Shown: positions 1-9,620, counted from the first letter of the stretch. The stretch is 64,000 nucleotides of DNA from Clostridia bacterium (GCA_009929315.1 SAAS01000005.1:62001-126000), one strand, 5' to 3'. Numbers and translations: made by a program. The notes: generated by a model not told the origin, from the letters alone.

Positions 1-46
1 CCTCATACGCTTTTTTAAACATTTCGGTTGTAGTTACTATTGGCAT
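1..46 (-). CDS. fba: Class II fructose-bisphosphate aldolase, 5' end only
   Basis: Only the first 15 codons are inside the window. Read on the minus strand from the ATG at 46 they give MPIVTTTEMFKKAYE, which matches the very conserved N-terminus of class II (zinc) fructose-1,6-bisphosphate aldolases. An AAAGGAG ribosome binding site lies just upstream at about 55-62. The enzyme would cleave fructose-1,6-bisphosphate in glycolysis. It is divergent from the phosphofructokinase gene at 185, so two consecutive glycolytic steps share one intergenic region. The rest of the gene and its catalytic residues lie outside the window. Confidence 0.75.
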   Translation of the reverse strand, partial: MPIVTTTEMFKKAYE

Positions 47-184
47 TCAACTTCGCTCCTTTGATTATTTTTTTTTGAAATTTTAACCTATGTATGTATT
101 TTACTCCAAAAATGTGTTATCATCAACATGTTAGAGACATTTCATACAAAATATTTTTTTATTACACTAATTGGAGGCTTTTTT

Positions 185-1435
185 ATGGGAAACGAACTTA
201 GAGGTGCCTGCATAATCGGTCAGTCCGGCGGCCCCACATCCGTTATAAACGCAAGCGCTTTCGGCGTTATCCGCACCGCTCTTGACGCGGACTGCATTAC
301 GAAGGTATACGGAGCGGCTCACGGCATACGCGGCGTACTGGATGACAGACTATATGTAATGGACGAAGAAGACCCTTATGAGCTTGAGCTTCTCAAGAAT
401 ACCCCCTCCTCGGAGCTTGGCTCGGTAAGATATAAAATCGCCGATCCCGACAAGGACGATAAGGATTATGTTCGTCTGCTCGAGGTTTTCAAGAAATACA
501 ACGTGCGCTACTTTTTCTACAACGGCGGCAACGATTCCATGGACACTTGCGAGAAAATCAGCCGCTATATGACAAGCGTCGGCTACGAGTGCCGCGTTAT
601 GGGTGTGCCGAAAACCATCGACAATGACCTATTCGGCACTGACCACTGCCCCGGCTTCGGAAGCGCCGCGAAATACATCGCCACCTCCTGTATGGAGGTT
701 TCAAAGGACGCCAGAGTTTATGATATCGGAATGATTACCGTTGTCGAAATTATGGGCCGTCACGCGGGCTGGCTTGCGGGAAGCGCCGCTCTTGCCACAT
801 TCTGCGGCTCGGGACCGGATTTGGTCTATCTCCCTGAGGTAGATTTCGATTATAAGAAGTTCTGCGCGGACGTGACGGAAATTTACAAGAAAAACGGCAA
901 GGTTCTCGTCGCTGTTTCAGAGGGTATCCATGACGCCGAGGGGAAATTCATATCCGAGTACGGCTCAAATACCGCTCAGGCGAAGGACGCCTTCGGTCAT
1001 TCTCAGCTTGGCGGCCTTGCTGTTCAGCTTGCCGATGAGCTTAAGAAAAGAACGGGAGCTAAAGTTCGCGGAATTGAACTTAGCCTCCTTCAGCGCTGCG
1101 GCGCCCACCTTGCCTCAAAGGTCGATGTTGATGAGGCGGTTCTGGCCGGAAAAACTGCGGTTGAGGCGGCTATCGGCGGCGAGAGCGGTAAAATGGTTGC
1201 TTTTGAGCGCGAATATGAGGGCGGAAACTACGTCTGCAAAACAAAGCTTATCCCCCTCGGCAGCGTGGCCAATTTCGAGAAGAAAGTTCCGCTCGAGTGG
1301 ATTACAAGCGAGGGCAACAACGTAACGCAGGATTTCATCGACTACGCCATGCCGCTTATTCAGGGCGCGCCCGAGCGTCCCGTCGAGCACTCCCTGCCAC
1401 GCTACGCAAGGCTCAAAAAGGTCTTTGCAGAATAA
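185..1435 (+). CDS. PPi-dependent 6-phosphofructokinase
   Basis: A 416-residue phosphofructokinase converting fructose-6-phosphate to fructose-1,6-bisphosphate in the cytoplasm. The two positions that separate phosphate donors are visible. The first loop reads GGNDS (residues 114-118), with Asp where ATP enzymes have Gly. The second reads PKTIDND (142-148), with Lys where ATP enzymes have Gly. Both are the family signature for pyrophosphate use, so the reaction is probably reversible. The ATG at 185 is chosen because TTGGAGG precedes it at about 170-176; an earlier in-frame ATG at 128 lacks a binding site and adds an unconserved AT-rich leader. Divergent from fba. Confidence 0.88.
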   Translation: MGNELRGACIIGQSGGPTSVINASAFGVIRTALDADCITKVYGAAHGIRGVLDDRLYVMDEEDPYELELLKNTPSSELGSVRYKIADPDKDDKDYVRLLEVFKKYNVRYFFYNGGNDSMDTCEKISRYMTSVGYECRVMGVPKTIDNDLFGTDHCPGFGSAAKYIATSCMEVSKDARVYDIGMITVVEIMGRHAGWLAGSAALATFCGSGPDLVYLPEVDFDYKKFCADVTEIYKKNGKVLVAVSEGIHDAEGKFISEYGSNTAQAKDAFGHSQLGGLAVQLADELKKRTGAKVRGIELSLLQRCGAHLASKVDVDEAVLAGKTAVEAAIGGESGKMVAFEREYEGGNYVCKTKLIPLGSVANFEKKVPLEWITSEGNNVTQDFIDYAMPLIQGAPERPVEHSLPRYARLKKVFAE

Positions 1436-1462
1436 ATTATACCATGAATTAACATATTTATA

Positions 1463-1496
1463 GAAAGAGCTTTCGGCACTCGCCGAAAGCTCTTTC
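1463..1496. terminator. Terminator hairpin after phosphofructokinase
   Basis: A perfect 15-bp stem (1463-1477 with 1482-1496) with the 4-base loop ACTC lies 27 bp after the phosphofructokinase stop. The T-tract on either strand is short. It can serve both this gene and the convergent minus-strand operon ending at 1501. Confidence 0.7.
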
Positions 1497-1500
1497 ATTA

Positions 1501-1731
1501 TTAAATTTCTATTTTTGTTTTCTCACGTAAAAAAAAGTAGGTAAGAAGCCATACAATATCATAAATAGCAACACCAGGAATCATAATGTAAAACGGTTGT
1601 TTATCACTACTAAATATAAAAGTAATTATTGTTACTATAGTAAATACTACGGCACAAATGCTAGTGGCAATTATTGCAATTTTCTTCGTTACCTCGCTAC
1701 TACTGAACACAAGACACACCTCATCAATCAA
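1501..1731 (-). CDS. Small two-helix membrane protein, unknown function
   Basis: A 76-residue reading frame at the 3' end of the translation operon, starting with TTG at 1731 and overlapping the end of ribF by 8 bases. Two hydrophobic stretches (about residues 18-41 and 47-67) predict two membrane helices, with a short charged C-terminus (REKTKIEI). I do not recognise a family. It is more AT-rich than the operon before it, and only a weak binding site (GAGCGG) precedes the TTG, so the start is uncertain and the gene may be a recent addition or not translated. Confidence 0.4.
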   Translation of the reverse strand: MIDEVCLVFSSSEVTKKIAIIATSICAVVFTIVTIITFIFSSDKQPFYIMIPGVAIYDIVWLLTYFFLREKTKIEI

Positions 1732-2629
1732 TTAATACCGCTCTTGTCGCCTCAATATCCTTCGCTATCTGTTCTTTCAGTTCCTCGGCGCTGGAAAATT
1801 TAACCTCACCGCGCAGAAATTTAAAAAACTCGATACGGATGTATTTTCCGTATAGGTCGCCGTCGAAGTCCAGAATGTAGGTTTCCACAGTCAGCTTTTC
1901 GCTGTCGCCGAAGGTCGGTCTAACGCCTATATTTGTTACGGCGAGCTTTTCTCCGCCTTCGAGCTGAACCTTCGTTGCGTAAACACCTCGAGCCGGAAGC
2001 ACAAGGCTCTCATCGTCGCCGTCAAGGTTAATTGTCGGCGCGCCGAGCTTGCGCCCAACCTTGCGACCATCCCTCACGGTACCCGCGAAAACAAAGGGAT
2101 GACCCAAAAAATAGTTGGCTCTTTCGATGTCGCCGCTTGCAATGAGCTCGCGGATATAGGTTGAGCTGACGGTAATGCCGTCAAGCGCGAACTTTGGTAT
2201 GATGTCGCAGCCGATACCGATTTTCGAGCAGTAATCGGAAATTCTCTGCGGATTGCCCTCGCCCTTGTAGCCGCAGTGAAAATCGTGTCCGATAACCAGA
2301 TGAGCCGCGGCATAGTTAACTATGAGGGAATTTATGAAGTCCTGCCACGGTGTTTCCATAGTTTTTTTATCGAAGTGATAAATAATTACTTCTTCAATTC
2401 CGAAGAAGCGTTTAACCAAGTCAACTCGTGTATTAACACTGCTGAGAAGCGGAACGCTGTGACCCGAAATCACCGCTTCGGGGCTGACATCAAAGGAAAG
2501 CACTGCGGCTTTTGCGTTAAGCTCCTTAGCGCGCCGCTTCGCTGTTATTATGAGCTCCGCATGTCCTCTGTGAACGCCGTCAAAAAACCCCAGCGCAATT
2601 ACGGACTTTTTTTCTGTGTTTGCCGACAT
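1724..2629 (-). CDS. ribF: Bifunctional riboflavin kinase/FMN adenylyltransferase
   Basis: RibF makes FMN from riboflavin and ATP, then FAD from FMN. The N-terminal FAD synthetase domain shows the nucleotidyltransferase signature GFFDGVHRGH near residues 14-23 and a later SSTYIRELI segment. The C-terminal flavokinase domain contains GRKLGAPTINL and VYATKV. The protein is 301 residues from the ATG at 2629, which has GGAGG 5 bases upstream; an in-frame extension to 2713 runs into truB and has no binding site. It is the usual neighbour of truB, with a 73-base gap, and is probably co-transcribed. Confidence 0.93.
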   Translation of the reverse strand: MSANTEKKSVIALGFFDGVHRGHAELIITAKRRAKELNAKAAVLSFDVSPEAVISGHSVPLLSSVNTRVDLVKRFFGIEEVIIYHFDKKTMETPWQDFINSLIVNYAAAHLVIGHDFHCGYKGEGNPQRISDYCSKIGIGCDIIPKFALDGITVSSTYIRELIASGDIERANYFLGHPFVFAGTVRDGRKVGRKLGAPTINLDGDDESLVLPARGVYATKVQLEGGEKLAVTNIGVRPTFGDSEKLTVETYILDFDGDLYGKYIRIEFFKFLRGEVKFSSAEELKEQIAKDIEATRAVLID

Positions 2630-2702
2630 ATAACCTCCGGGCAGCGATAGGCTCACGCCAAACGCCGCGTAACTGTTCTTAAGGCTGCTTTTTTGGGGCA
2701 AA

Positions 2703-3572
2703 TTAAACCTCAAAAAAGCTTTTTATCGTGCTCATAGTGCCGTTTTCGACATTCGCGAGCATTAGAAATGTACCGCTTACGTCATAAACCCGATATTTCC
2801 CGTCCGCTTCGGACGTTTCAAAGCTGTTTCCGCAAAGGCACTTTTTAAGCTGCCACTCTGCTAAAACGCAGGACGGATACTCGGAAAAAAGCGTATCAAC
2901 TGGCAACAGAGCTTTTTCAATCTCGCCCGATTCGGAAAGCCTTCGTATCTCGTCAATCGTTAGTGCGTTCTCAATTCGGAAATTCCCCGCCGCTGTTCTC
3001 CGCAGCGAGGAGAGCGCGGCGCCCGTTCCGAGCCGCTGCCCGATATCGTGGCAGAGCGTGCGGATATAGGTTCCCTTCGAGCACATAACCCGAAGAATAA
3101 AGTCGCCTTTTTCTTCGCCGATAACCTCAAGCTCTTTAATCGTAACGGGGCGGCTTTTCCTCTCGATTTCAACGCCGCTTCTGGCAAGGTCATAGAGCTT
3201 TTTTCCGTCAACCTTAATAGCCGAGTACATCGGCGGTAACTGCATTATATCGCCCGAAAATTCGGGAATCACGGCTTGAAGCTCCTCAAGTGAAACGGTT
3301 TTTCCGCTTTCCTCCAGCACCTTTCCCGTAACATCCTGAGTGTCGGTTACCATTCCGAAGCGAAACGCCGCGATATATTCCTTTTCGTGGCTTTCCGCAA
3401 ATTCCACGGCACGTGTCGCTCTGCCGACAAAAACCGCAAGAAGCCCTGTCGCCATCGGGTCAAGAGTTCCCGAGTGTCCTATTCGGCGTTCGTGCAAAAT
3501 TCCGCGCAGCTTTGCGACTACATCATGGCTCGTAAATCCCTGCGGCTTGTCAACCAGGATAATTCCGTTCAT
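2703..3572 (-). CDS. truB: tRNA pseudouridine(55) synthase
   Basis: TruB isomerises uridine 55 in the T-loop of tRNAs. The 289-residue protein starts with the typical NGIILVDKPQGFTSHDVV box and has the catalytic aspartate D38 in the GTLDP motif. Later motifs (MYSAIKVDGKKLYDLAR and KGTYIRTL) fit the family. Its ATG overlaps the nrnA stop codon (TGATG at 3570-3574), which implies translational coupling in the rimP-infB operon. Confidence 0.95.
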   Translation of the reverse strand: MNGIILVDKPQGFTSHDVVAKLRGILHERRIGHSGTLDPMATGLLAVFVGRATRAVEFAESHEKEYIAAFRFGMVTDTQDVTGKVLEESGKTVSLEELQAVIPEFSGDIMQLPPMYSAIKVDGKKLYDLARSGVEIERKSRPVTIKELEVIGEEKGDFILRVMCSKGTYIRTLCHDIGQRLGTGAALSSLRRTAAGNFRIENALTIDEIRRLSESGEIEKALLPVDTLFSEYPSCVLAEWQLKKCLCGNSFETSEADGKYRVYDVSGTFLMLANVENGTMSTIKSFFEV

Positions 3573-4501
3573 CAGTATTCCTTCGCAATGAGCTCCGCCA
3601 TAAGCTCAGCGGCCTCCTCGCAGCTCTTGTCAATCGAGCAGCCCGAAGCCATTTTGTGTCCGCCGCCGCCGAAAACTTTACAGACCTTGTTGGCGTCAAC
3701 AATTCCGTTTGAGCGAAGCGACACCTTGCAATGGGCTTCGTCGATTTCCTTTATCGTAACGCTTGTAAAAGCGCCCTCCGCCCTGCCCGGAAGAGCGGCA
3801 ATATCCTGACAGTCCAGCTCCGTTGCGCCCGCGTTTTCAAGCATTTTTTTCGTGACAACGGAAATGACAGTTTTACCGTCGTGTAAGTAGCGCAGAGAGG
3901 CAAAAATAAGCCCCTCGAGCTTAAGTCTTGCCTTTGAGCTTGTGCGGAATAAAATTTTATTGAGATAGGCGTTTCTCGCCCCCGCAAAGCAAAGCTCGGA
4001 GGCAGCCTTGAGGGTATCCCCCGTCGTGTTGCCGTAAACAAAACAGCCCGTATCGGTTGACACGGCGACATACAGAAGGTCAGCAACTTCGGCATCAAGT
4101 CCGCATAGCTCCTTGACAAGCTCCATTATCACCTCACCGCAGGAGGATCTGTCTGCCCAGAGCAGAGTATTTTTAGCGTAAAAGCTGTTCGAGGGATGAT
4201 GGTCAAAGCACAAATCAATGTTTCCCTCAAACCCCTGCGGGAAAAGGCTTGCGTCCGCCATATCAACCGATATAAAAAACGCGGGCTCATAGTCCTCTGG
4301 GGCGATATAAGGCTCCGCAACCCAGGGATAGCTGTCCCCGAACTGCGGATTGTTGTATAAGTATGCCGTTTTACCGGCTTTTCTGAGAGCATAGCAGAGC
4401 GCAGCGGAGCTGCCGATAGTGTCGCCGTCCGGTCTTATGTGCGTGACAATCATAAACCTATCATTCTCACGCAGGATTATTACCGCTTCACTGATTGTCA
4501 T
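3572..4501 (-). CDS. nrnA: DHH-family oligoribonuclease/pAp phosphatase (NrnA type)
   Basis: A 309-residue DHH/DHHA1 phosphoesterase. The metal-binding motifs HIRPDGDTIGS (about residues 21-31), a central aspartate (SVDMAD) and FDHHPSN are present, and the C-terminal substrate motif GGGGHKMASG is intact. NrnA degrades 2-5-mer oligoribonucleotides and dephosphorylates 3'-phosphoadenosine 5'-phosphate. Its place between rbfA and truB is the standard Firmicutes arrangement, with a 14-base overlap with rbfA and a TGATG overlap with truB. Confidence 0.92.
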   Translation of the reverse strand: MTISEAVIILRENDRFMIVTHIRPDGDTIGSSAALCYALRKAGKTAYLYNNPQFGDSYPWVAEPYIAPEDYEPAFFISVDMADASLFPQGFEGNIDLCFDHHPSNSFYAKNTLLWADRSSCGEVIMELVKELCGLDAEVADLLYVAVSTDTGCFVYGNTTGDTLKAASELCFAGARNAYLNKILFRTSSKARLKLEGLIFASLRYLHDGKTVISVVTKKMLENAGATELDCQDIAALPGRAEGAFTSVTIKEIDEAHCKVSLRSNGIVDANKVCKVFGGGGHKMASGCSIDKSCEEAAELMAELIAKEY

Positions 4502-4874
4502 TCTCGCGCTCCTCCGAAGCTCCGCCGCCGCCCAAAAAGCCCGGCTGATTCATTATTGAGTTTATATGGGCGCCGTGCTCAATCGATGTATCAAGCTCAA
4601 AAATAAGCTCGGGCGTGTATCTGATATCGAGCTTTCTTGCAAGCTCCCGCCGAAGCCAGCCCGAAGCTGACTTGAGTCCTTTTTTAAGTTCCTTTTCATT
4701 CTCAAGTCCGAAAACGCTCAAATAAACCGTGCAGTAGCGCAGGTCGCCCGTTGTTTCCGTTCTGACGACGCTGAGCATGCCCTGATTGACCCGCGGGTCC
4801 TTGATAGAACGCAAAAGCTCGCTCAAAACGAGCTGAATATCGTCGTTTGTTCTGTCCAGCCTGTAACCTGCCAT
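4488..4874 (-). CDS. rbfA: 30S ribosome-binding factor
   Basis: RbfA helps mature the 5' end of 16S rRNA in the 30S subunit. The 128-residue protein has the family N-terminus (YRLDRTNDDIQLVLSELL) and the KDPRV motif of the KH-like fold. The ATG at 4874 is chosen because GAGGTG sits 6 bases upstream; an earlier GTG at 4883 overlaps that binding site. The Gly-rich, acidic tail (GGGGASEERENDNQ) overlaps the start of nrnA. Confidence 0.92.
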   Translation of the reverse strand: MAGYRLDRTNDDIQLVLSELLRSIKDPRVNQGMLSVVRTETTGDLRYCTVYLSVFGLENEKELKKGLKSASGWLRRELARKLDIRYTPELIFELDTSIEHGAHINSIMNQPGFLGGGGASEERENDNQ

Positions 4875-4918
4875 TAGTTTCACCTCGTATTTTGGCTGCC
4901 AAATCGGCAGTAAAGCTT

Positions 4919-4946
4919 AAGACCGCCGCAGTTAAGAGGCGGCCTT
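4919..4946 (-). terminator. Hairpin between infB and rbfA
   Basis: A near-perfect 9-bp stem (4919-4927 with 4938-4946) in the 79-base gap after infB. The better T-run (TTATTTTT) is on the plus strand, so for the minus-strand operon this may be a weak terminator or an RNA processing or stability element rather than a full stop. Confidence 0.35.
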
Positions 4947-4953
4947 ATTTTTA

Positions 4954-7311
4954 TCAGTCGGTAACGCGTTCCATGATAAAGGCTTCGATGATGTCGCCTT
5001 CCCTGACGTCGTTGAACTTTTCGATGCTGATGCCGCACTCATAGTTTGTGGCAACTTCCTTGACATCATCCTTGAAGCGGCGCAGACCGGAGAGTGTTCC
5101 CTCGTGGACAACAACGCTGTCGCGAATAACGCGCACGCTGCTGTTGCGGATAATTTTGCCGTCTGTGACGTAGCTTCCGCAGACCAAACCGATTTTTGAA
5201 ATTTTGATGACCTGACGGACCTCGGCGTGCCCCGTGATGACTTCCTTGAACTTCGGCTTGAGCATGCCCTTCATGGCTGCCTCAATTTCGTTAATGCAGT
5301 CGTAGATGACGCGGTACATGCGAATTTCAACATTCGCTCTGGCGGCGTAATCACGAGCCGCGTTGTCGGGACGCACATTGAAGGCGACAATCAGTGCTCC
5401 GCTGGTTGCGGCAAGGTAAACATCCGATTCGCTTATCGCGCCGACTGCGGAATGAATAACGCGTACTCGCACCTCTTCGTTGCCGAGCTTTTCGAGAGAT
5501 GACTTGACAGCCTCGGCGCTTCCCTGAACATCGGCTTTTACGATGATGTTGAAATCCTTTATTTCGCCCTGCTGAATCTGTGCGAACAGATCTTCAAGAG
5601 AAACTTTTTTCGGTGCTCCGATGAGAGTGTCCTTATTTTGCTGCTTTCTCTGAGCGACAAGCTCACGAGCCATACGCTCGTCGTCAACTGAGTTGAAGGT
5701 ATCGCCCGCCTGAGGAACCTCGGAAAGTCCTGCGATTTCAACAGGTACTGAGGGTCCGGCTTCTGTTACGCGCTCGCCCTTGTCGTTCATCATAACGCGG
5801 ACATGGCCGACAGCCGTGCCGGCGATAATGATATCGCCCTGCTTGAGGGTGCCGTTCTGAACCAGAACAGTCATAACGGGGCCTCTGCCCTTGTCGAGCC
5901 TTGCCTCGATAACCGTGCCCTTTGCCGCGCGGGAGGGATTTGCCTTAAGTTCCTTCATCTCCGCGGTCAGCGCAACCATTTCGAGCAGATTCTCAATGCC
6001 TAAACCCGTTTTCGCGGAAATCGGGCAGATAATTGTGTCGCCGCCCCACTCCTCGCTGACAAGTTCATACTGGGTAAGCTCCTGCTTAATTCTGTCGGGA
6101 TTCGCCGTGGGTTTATCCATCTTGTTGATGGCAACTATAATGGGGATTCCCGCCGCTTTCGCGTGGTTAATGGACTCAACGGTCTGCGGCATTATGCCGT
6201 CGTCCGCCGCGACAACCAGAATGGCAATATCAGTGACCATCGCTCCGCGGGCGCGCATTGAGGTAAACGCCTCGTGTCCCGGCGTGTCAAGGAAGGTTAT
6301 TGGTCTTCCGTTAATTTCAATTCTGTAAGCACCGATGTGCTGGGTAATACCGCCCGCTTCTCCGCTTGCGACATTTGCCTCACGCACACGGTCAAGCAGA
6401 GATGTCTTGCCGTGGTCAACGTGACCCATGACAACCACAACAGGAGCGCGGGGAACGAGATCCTCTGCCTTATCAACGCTATCGTCGATAAGTCTTTCCT
6501 CAACCGTGAAGACGAGCTCTTTTTCAACCTTGCAGCCCATTTCCATGGCTACCAGCGCCGCTGTTTCATAGTCTATCGTGTCGGACAGGGACGCCATTGT
6601 TCCGAGCTTAATGAGCTGGCGAACAACTTCCGCGCCTGTCTTCTTCATACGGGAGGCAAGCTCCCCGACATTGATTTCGTTGGGGATTGTAACCTTTAAC
6701 GGAGCCTTTTTCGCAATTTCAAACTGGAGCTTCTGGAGCTTATCCTTCTCCTCCTGCTTACGCTTGGGGCTGATGGTCTGACGGTTTTTATTCTTATTGA
6801 CAAACTTTTCCTTGCCCTGCATATTCTCCGCCTTTTCAGGCACGAGATTCGAAAGTCTGTCGTCATACTTTTCGATGTTAACGGTTACGCCGCGAGTATC
6901 TATGACACGCTTTTCGGGAACCGCCTTGGGGACGTGGGGTCTGTTATCCTGAGGTCTCGGCTGCTGCGGCTGCTGAGACTGCTGGAAGGGTCTGGCAGGC
7001 TGAGGGCTTGCGGGCCTTGCGGCGTGAGACTCCCCTGCCGTGCTTTCCTTCGGGGCTTCCGGCACCGCGACAGGAACCGGCTCCGGCTGCGGCACGGGCT
7101 TAACCGGAACGGCAAAGACCTCTGATAAATCCGCTACCTGATTGTGCTGGGTAAGATATTCAAAAATAAGGTCCAGTTCGTTGTCCTCCAGAACCTGCAT
7201 GTGGTTCTTCGGAGCGGTGGCATAGTCCGTTAATATCTGCACGATTTCCTTGGAATTCATTTTGAAATCCTTGGCCACCTCATGAACTCTGTATTTGATA
7301 AGTGTACTCAT
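4954..7311 (-). CDS. infB: Translation initiation factor IF-2
   Basis: IF-2 is the GTPase that places initiator tRNA on the 30S subunit and promotes subunit joining. The 785-residue protein has an IF2_N domain at about 1-52 and a Pro/Gln/Ala-rich linker at about 70-135. A second IF2_N-like domain follows at about 203-260. The G domain shows GHVDHGKT at 296-303, DTPGH at 342-346 and NKMD at 396-399, followed by the beta-barrel domains and the C-terminal fMet-tRNA-binding domain. The start ATG overlaps the ylxQ stop by 4 bases (ATGA). Confidence 0.97.
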   Translation of the reverse strand: MSTLIKYRVHEVAKDFKMNSKEIVQILTDYATAPKNHMQVLEDNELDLIFEYLTQHNQVADLSEVFAVPVKPVPQPEPVPVAVPEAPKESTAGESHAARPASPQPARPFQQSQQPQQPRPQDNRPHVPKAVPEKRVIDTRGVTVNIEKYDDRLSNLVPEKAENMQGKEKFVNKNKNRQTISPKRKQEEKDKLQKLQFEIAKKAPLKVTIPNEINVGELASRMKKTGAEVVRQLIKLGTMASLSDTIDYETAALVAMEMGCKVEKELVFTVEERLIDDSVDKAEDLVPRAPVVVVMGHVDHGKTSLLDRVREANVASGEAGGITQHIGAYRIEINGRPITFLDTPGHEAFTSMRARGAMVTDIAILVVAADDGIMPQTVESINHAKAAGIPIIVAINKMDKPTANPDRIKQELTQYELVSEEWGGDTIICPISAKTGLGIENLLEMVALTAEMKELKANPSRAAKGTVIEARLDKGRGPVMTVLVQNGTLKQGDIIIAGTAVGHVRVMMNDKGERVTEAGPSVPVEIAGLSEVPQAGDTFNSVDDERMARELVAQRKQQNKDTLIGAPKKVSLEDLFAQIQQGEIKDFNIIVKADVQGSAEAVKSSLEKLGNEEVRVRVIHSAVGAISESDVYLAATSGALIVAFNVRPDNAARDYAARANVEIRMYRVIYDCINEIEAAMKGMLKPKFKEVITGHAEVRQVIKISKIGLVCGSYVTDGKIIRNSSVRVIRDSVVVHEGTLSGLRRFKDDVKEVATNYECGISIEKFNDVREGDIIEAFIMERVTD

Positions 7312-7763
7312 ACGTTTTTCCTCCTCTTACCCGACGCGGCGGGTTTTGCCGCCATACCAAGCTTTTTGTTCTTCTCGTGAGCTAAAGCCTCATTTTTTCG
7401 CAGTTGAGCTTTTTTGCTCTTTTGCTCTAAAAGCTCGGCTGTTTGTCTGAAAGACGGCTCGTTCTCTGCAAGCGAAGCCATAAACACCGCTGCAAGACCG
7501 ATTTCGGTAAACGCCGCCATCGAACAGCCTGCAGTACCTGAAACCTGCGAAATCTCCGCCTTTGAAAACGGCACAGTTACAAGGGGTACCTGCGTTCCCG
7601 AAATAAAATTTTCCGCTCTGCGTCCGGCGTTTTCCGAAGCGTCCGAAGCAAGAATCAGAACTTTACCTTTACCCGCACGGATTGCCGCCCCCGTGTTGGT
7701 TTCGCCGAGCTCGATTGCCCCGGCTTTTTTTGCTAGACCAATATAACTCAGCGCTTTATGCAT
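7308..7763 (-). CDS. ylxQ: L7Ae-family ribosomal/RNA-binding protein (YlxQ)
   Basis: A 151-residue protein of the L7Ae/L30e/S12e fold, usually bound to kink-turn RNA. The family N-terminus ([17 protein letters not shown]) and the [12 protein letters not shown] segment are present. After residue ~110 there is a long basic tail rich in Lys and Ala, longer than in the usual ~100-residue homologue. It lies between rnpM and infB as in most Firmicutes and overlaps both neighbours (8 and 4 bases), so it is translated with them. Confidence 0.88.
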   Translation of the reverse strand: MHKALSYIGLAKKAGAIELGETNTGAAIRAGKGKVLILASDASENAGRRAENFISGTQVPLVTVPFSKAEISQVSGTAGCSMAAFTEIGLAAVFMASLAENEPSFRQTAELLEQKSKKAQLRKNEALAHEKNKKLGMAAKPAASGKRRKNV

Positions 7764-8034
7764 CCGGAGCCTCCATTTGCTCCTTCAGCTGAAGGTATAT
7801 TTCATCTGGAATGGAGACTTCAAGTGATTTTTCCAGCGCCTTGCTCTTAATTGCCTTTTTAAGACACTCTTGACTTTGGCAAACATAAGCGCCTCGCCCC
7901 TGAGCCTTGCCTTTGAAATCCAGAGAAATCTCATTTTCAGGCGACCTGACGACTCGAATAAGCTCGCGCTTAGGCTTCATTTCGCGGCAGCCGGTACACT
8001 GTCGCATCGGAATTTTTTTGGGCACTGCGGCCAC
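7756..8034 (-). CDS. rnpM: YlxR-family RNase P modulator RnpM
   Basis: A 92-residue YlxR protein. The signature RQCTGCREMKPKRELIRVVR at residues 11-30 and the GRGAYVC motif with paired cysteines define the family. The B. subtilis member binds the RNase P RNA and reduces its activity. It sits 16 bases after nusA and overlaps ylxQ by 8 bases in the conserved nusA-rnpM-ylxQ-infB order. Confidence 0.9.
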   Translation of the reverse strand: MAAVPKKIPMRQCTGCREMKPKRELIRVVRSPENEISLDFKGKAQGRGAYVCQSQECLKKAIKSKALEKSLEVSIPDEIYLQLKEQMEAPDA

Positions 8035-8050
8035 CCCTTTCGGTAATTAT

Positions 8051-9106
8051 TTAATAAGCCTCGGTCTCGGGCTTAATGTCAATTTTAAAGCCCGTCAGCT
8101 TCGCGGCAAGTCGTACGTTCTGTCCCTCTTTGCCTATGGCAAGCGAAAGCTGATTATCCGGAACAATTACACGACAGCTTTTACCTTCGTCCAGCATTGT
8201 TACCGAAACCACATCCGCCGGCGAAAGCGCAGCGGCTATAAACTCTTCCGGCTTTTCATTGTATTTGATAATGTCAATCTTTTCACCGCGAAGCTCATCA
8301 ACTATCCCCGCGACACGACCGCCCTTCGGTCCGACACAGGCTCCGATAGGGTCAACATCGTTATCGTTTGACCAAACGGCAATCTTTGTGCGTGAGCCCG
8401 CTTCTCTTGCAATGCTCTTAATTTCGACGATACCGTCAAATATTTCGGGCACTTCGATTTCAAAAAGGCGCTTAACAAGTCCCGGGTGAGTGCGCGAGAT
8501 GAGCACCTGCGGTCCTCTGGTCGACTTTCTGACCTCGACCACAAAAACCTTGACCATTTGCCCCTCAACCAGTTTCTCGTTCTTTATCTGCTCATTGGGC
8601 GAAAGCATTGCTTCGGTATATTCGGAATTTGAGCTTATTTTAATGGAAACGCTCCCGGTGCGCGGTTCAATTCTTGAAACGATACCGGTTAGGATTTCCT
8701 GTTCCTTTGAAGTAAACTCGTCAAATATGATGCCGCGCTCAGCTTCCCTTATTCCCTGAATGATAACCTGCTTTGCCGCCTGCGCCGCAATACGTCCGAA
8801 CTTTTTGGTTTCAATCGGCACTTCGACAAAACCGCCGAGCTTGGCTCTTTTCGTGTGGTTCTGAGCGGTTTCCAGAAGCATCTGTGTGGCGGGGTTTTCG
8901 ACTTGCTCAACTACCTCCATACGCAGATACATATCGATACGCTTTTTCTCATCGTCCATGCTGATAACAACATTATCGGCACAGGCCGGATTGTCCTTTT
9001 TATAAGCGGCAAGCAAAGCCTGAGTGATTTTTTCCATCATATAGGTTTTGGGTATGCCTTTTTCACGTTCAATGTCTTCAATTGCCGCAAAAAAATCAGC
9101 GTTCAT
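8051..9106 (-). CDS. nusA: Transcription termination/antitermination protein NusA
   Basis: NusA binds RNA polymerase and affects pausing, intrinsic termination and antitermination. The 351-residue protein has the N-terminal polymerase-binding domain (about 1-125), an S1 domain (about 130-200) and two KH domains containing GPKGGRVAGIV and IGKEGQNVRLAA. It lacks the C-terminal acidic repeats of proteobacterial NusA, as is normal in Firmicutes. GGGAGGA lies 8 bases before the ATG. Second gene of the operon, 19 bases after rimP. Confidence 0.96.
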   Translation of the reverse strand: MNADFFAAIEDIEREKGIPKTYMMEKITQALLAAYKKDNPACADNVVISMDDEKKRIDMYLRMEVVEQVENPATQMLLETAQNHTKRAKLGGFVEVPIETKKFGRIAAQAAKQVIIQGIREAERGIIFDEFTSKEQEILTGIVSRIEPRTGSVSIKISSNSEYTEAMLSPNEQIKNEKLVEGQMVKVFVVEVRKSTRGPQVLISRTHPGLVKRLFEIEVPEIFDGIVEIKSIAREAGSRTKIAVWSNDNDVDPIGACVGPKGGRVAGIVDELRGEKIDIIKYNEKPEEFIAAALSPADVVSVTMLDEGKSCRVIVPDNQLSLAIGKEGQNVRLAAKLTGFKIDIKPETEAY

Positions 9107-9125
9107 TTTTCATATCCTCCCGAAT

Positions 9126-9578
9126 TCAAGCCAATCTGAGACGTACGCTTGCAATTTGTTCCTTTGTAAATGTAATTTGTTTTTCGCCGAATTCGAGCGT
9201 TACGGCACCGTCTTCGTAAGCAGAGAGTATTCCCGAATATAACTTTGAGCCTTCAAACGGCTTATAAAGCTTTACCTCAACATTTTCGCCCAAAAAACGC
9301 AGAAAATGCGCGGGCTGCTTCAGTGTTCTTTCAAGCCCGGCGGACGAAACCTCAAAAATGTAACTGGTCTGTATCAGGTCTTTCTCGTCAAGAACGGGGT
9401 CCAGCGCACGGCTGACCTTCTCACAGTCATCTATGGATATTCCGCCGTCCTTGTCAATATAAACCCGCAAATACCACTGGCCGCCCTCGGAAACATATTC
9501 AAGATCCCACAGCTCACATCCCATTTGCTCGACTATCGGGCGTGCAAGCTCGGTAACTATGCCGACAATTTTACTCAT
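9126..9578 (-). CDS. rimP: Ribosome maturation factor RimP
   Basis: RimP is needed for 30S subunit assembly. The 150-residue protein shows the family motifs LWDLEYVSEG, YLRVYIDKDGGISIDDCE and EVSSAGLERTLK, then a C-terminal SH3-like domain. It is the first gene of the long minus-strand operon to ribF. A promoter and an intrinsic terminator are found in its 5' leader. Confidence 0.94.
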   Translation of the reverse strand: MSKIVGIVTELARPIVEQMGCELWDLEYVSEGGQWYLRVYIDKDGGISIDDCEKVSRALDPVLDEKDLIQTSYIFEVSSAGLERTLKQPAHFLRFLGENVEVKLYKPFEGSKLYSGILSAYEDGAVTLEFGEKQITFTKEQIASVRLRLA

Positions 9579-9620
9579 ACAACACCATTTTCCATATTCT
9601 TACATTTATTTTTTAATCAA

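Noticed and set aside
930..1498. Long secondary frames overlapping conserved genes, for example opposite the phosphofructokinase
   Set aside because: They are out of frame with a clearly conserved gene, lack binding sites and have composition typical of shadow translation.
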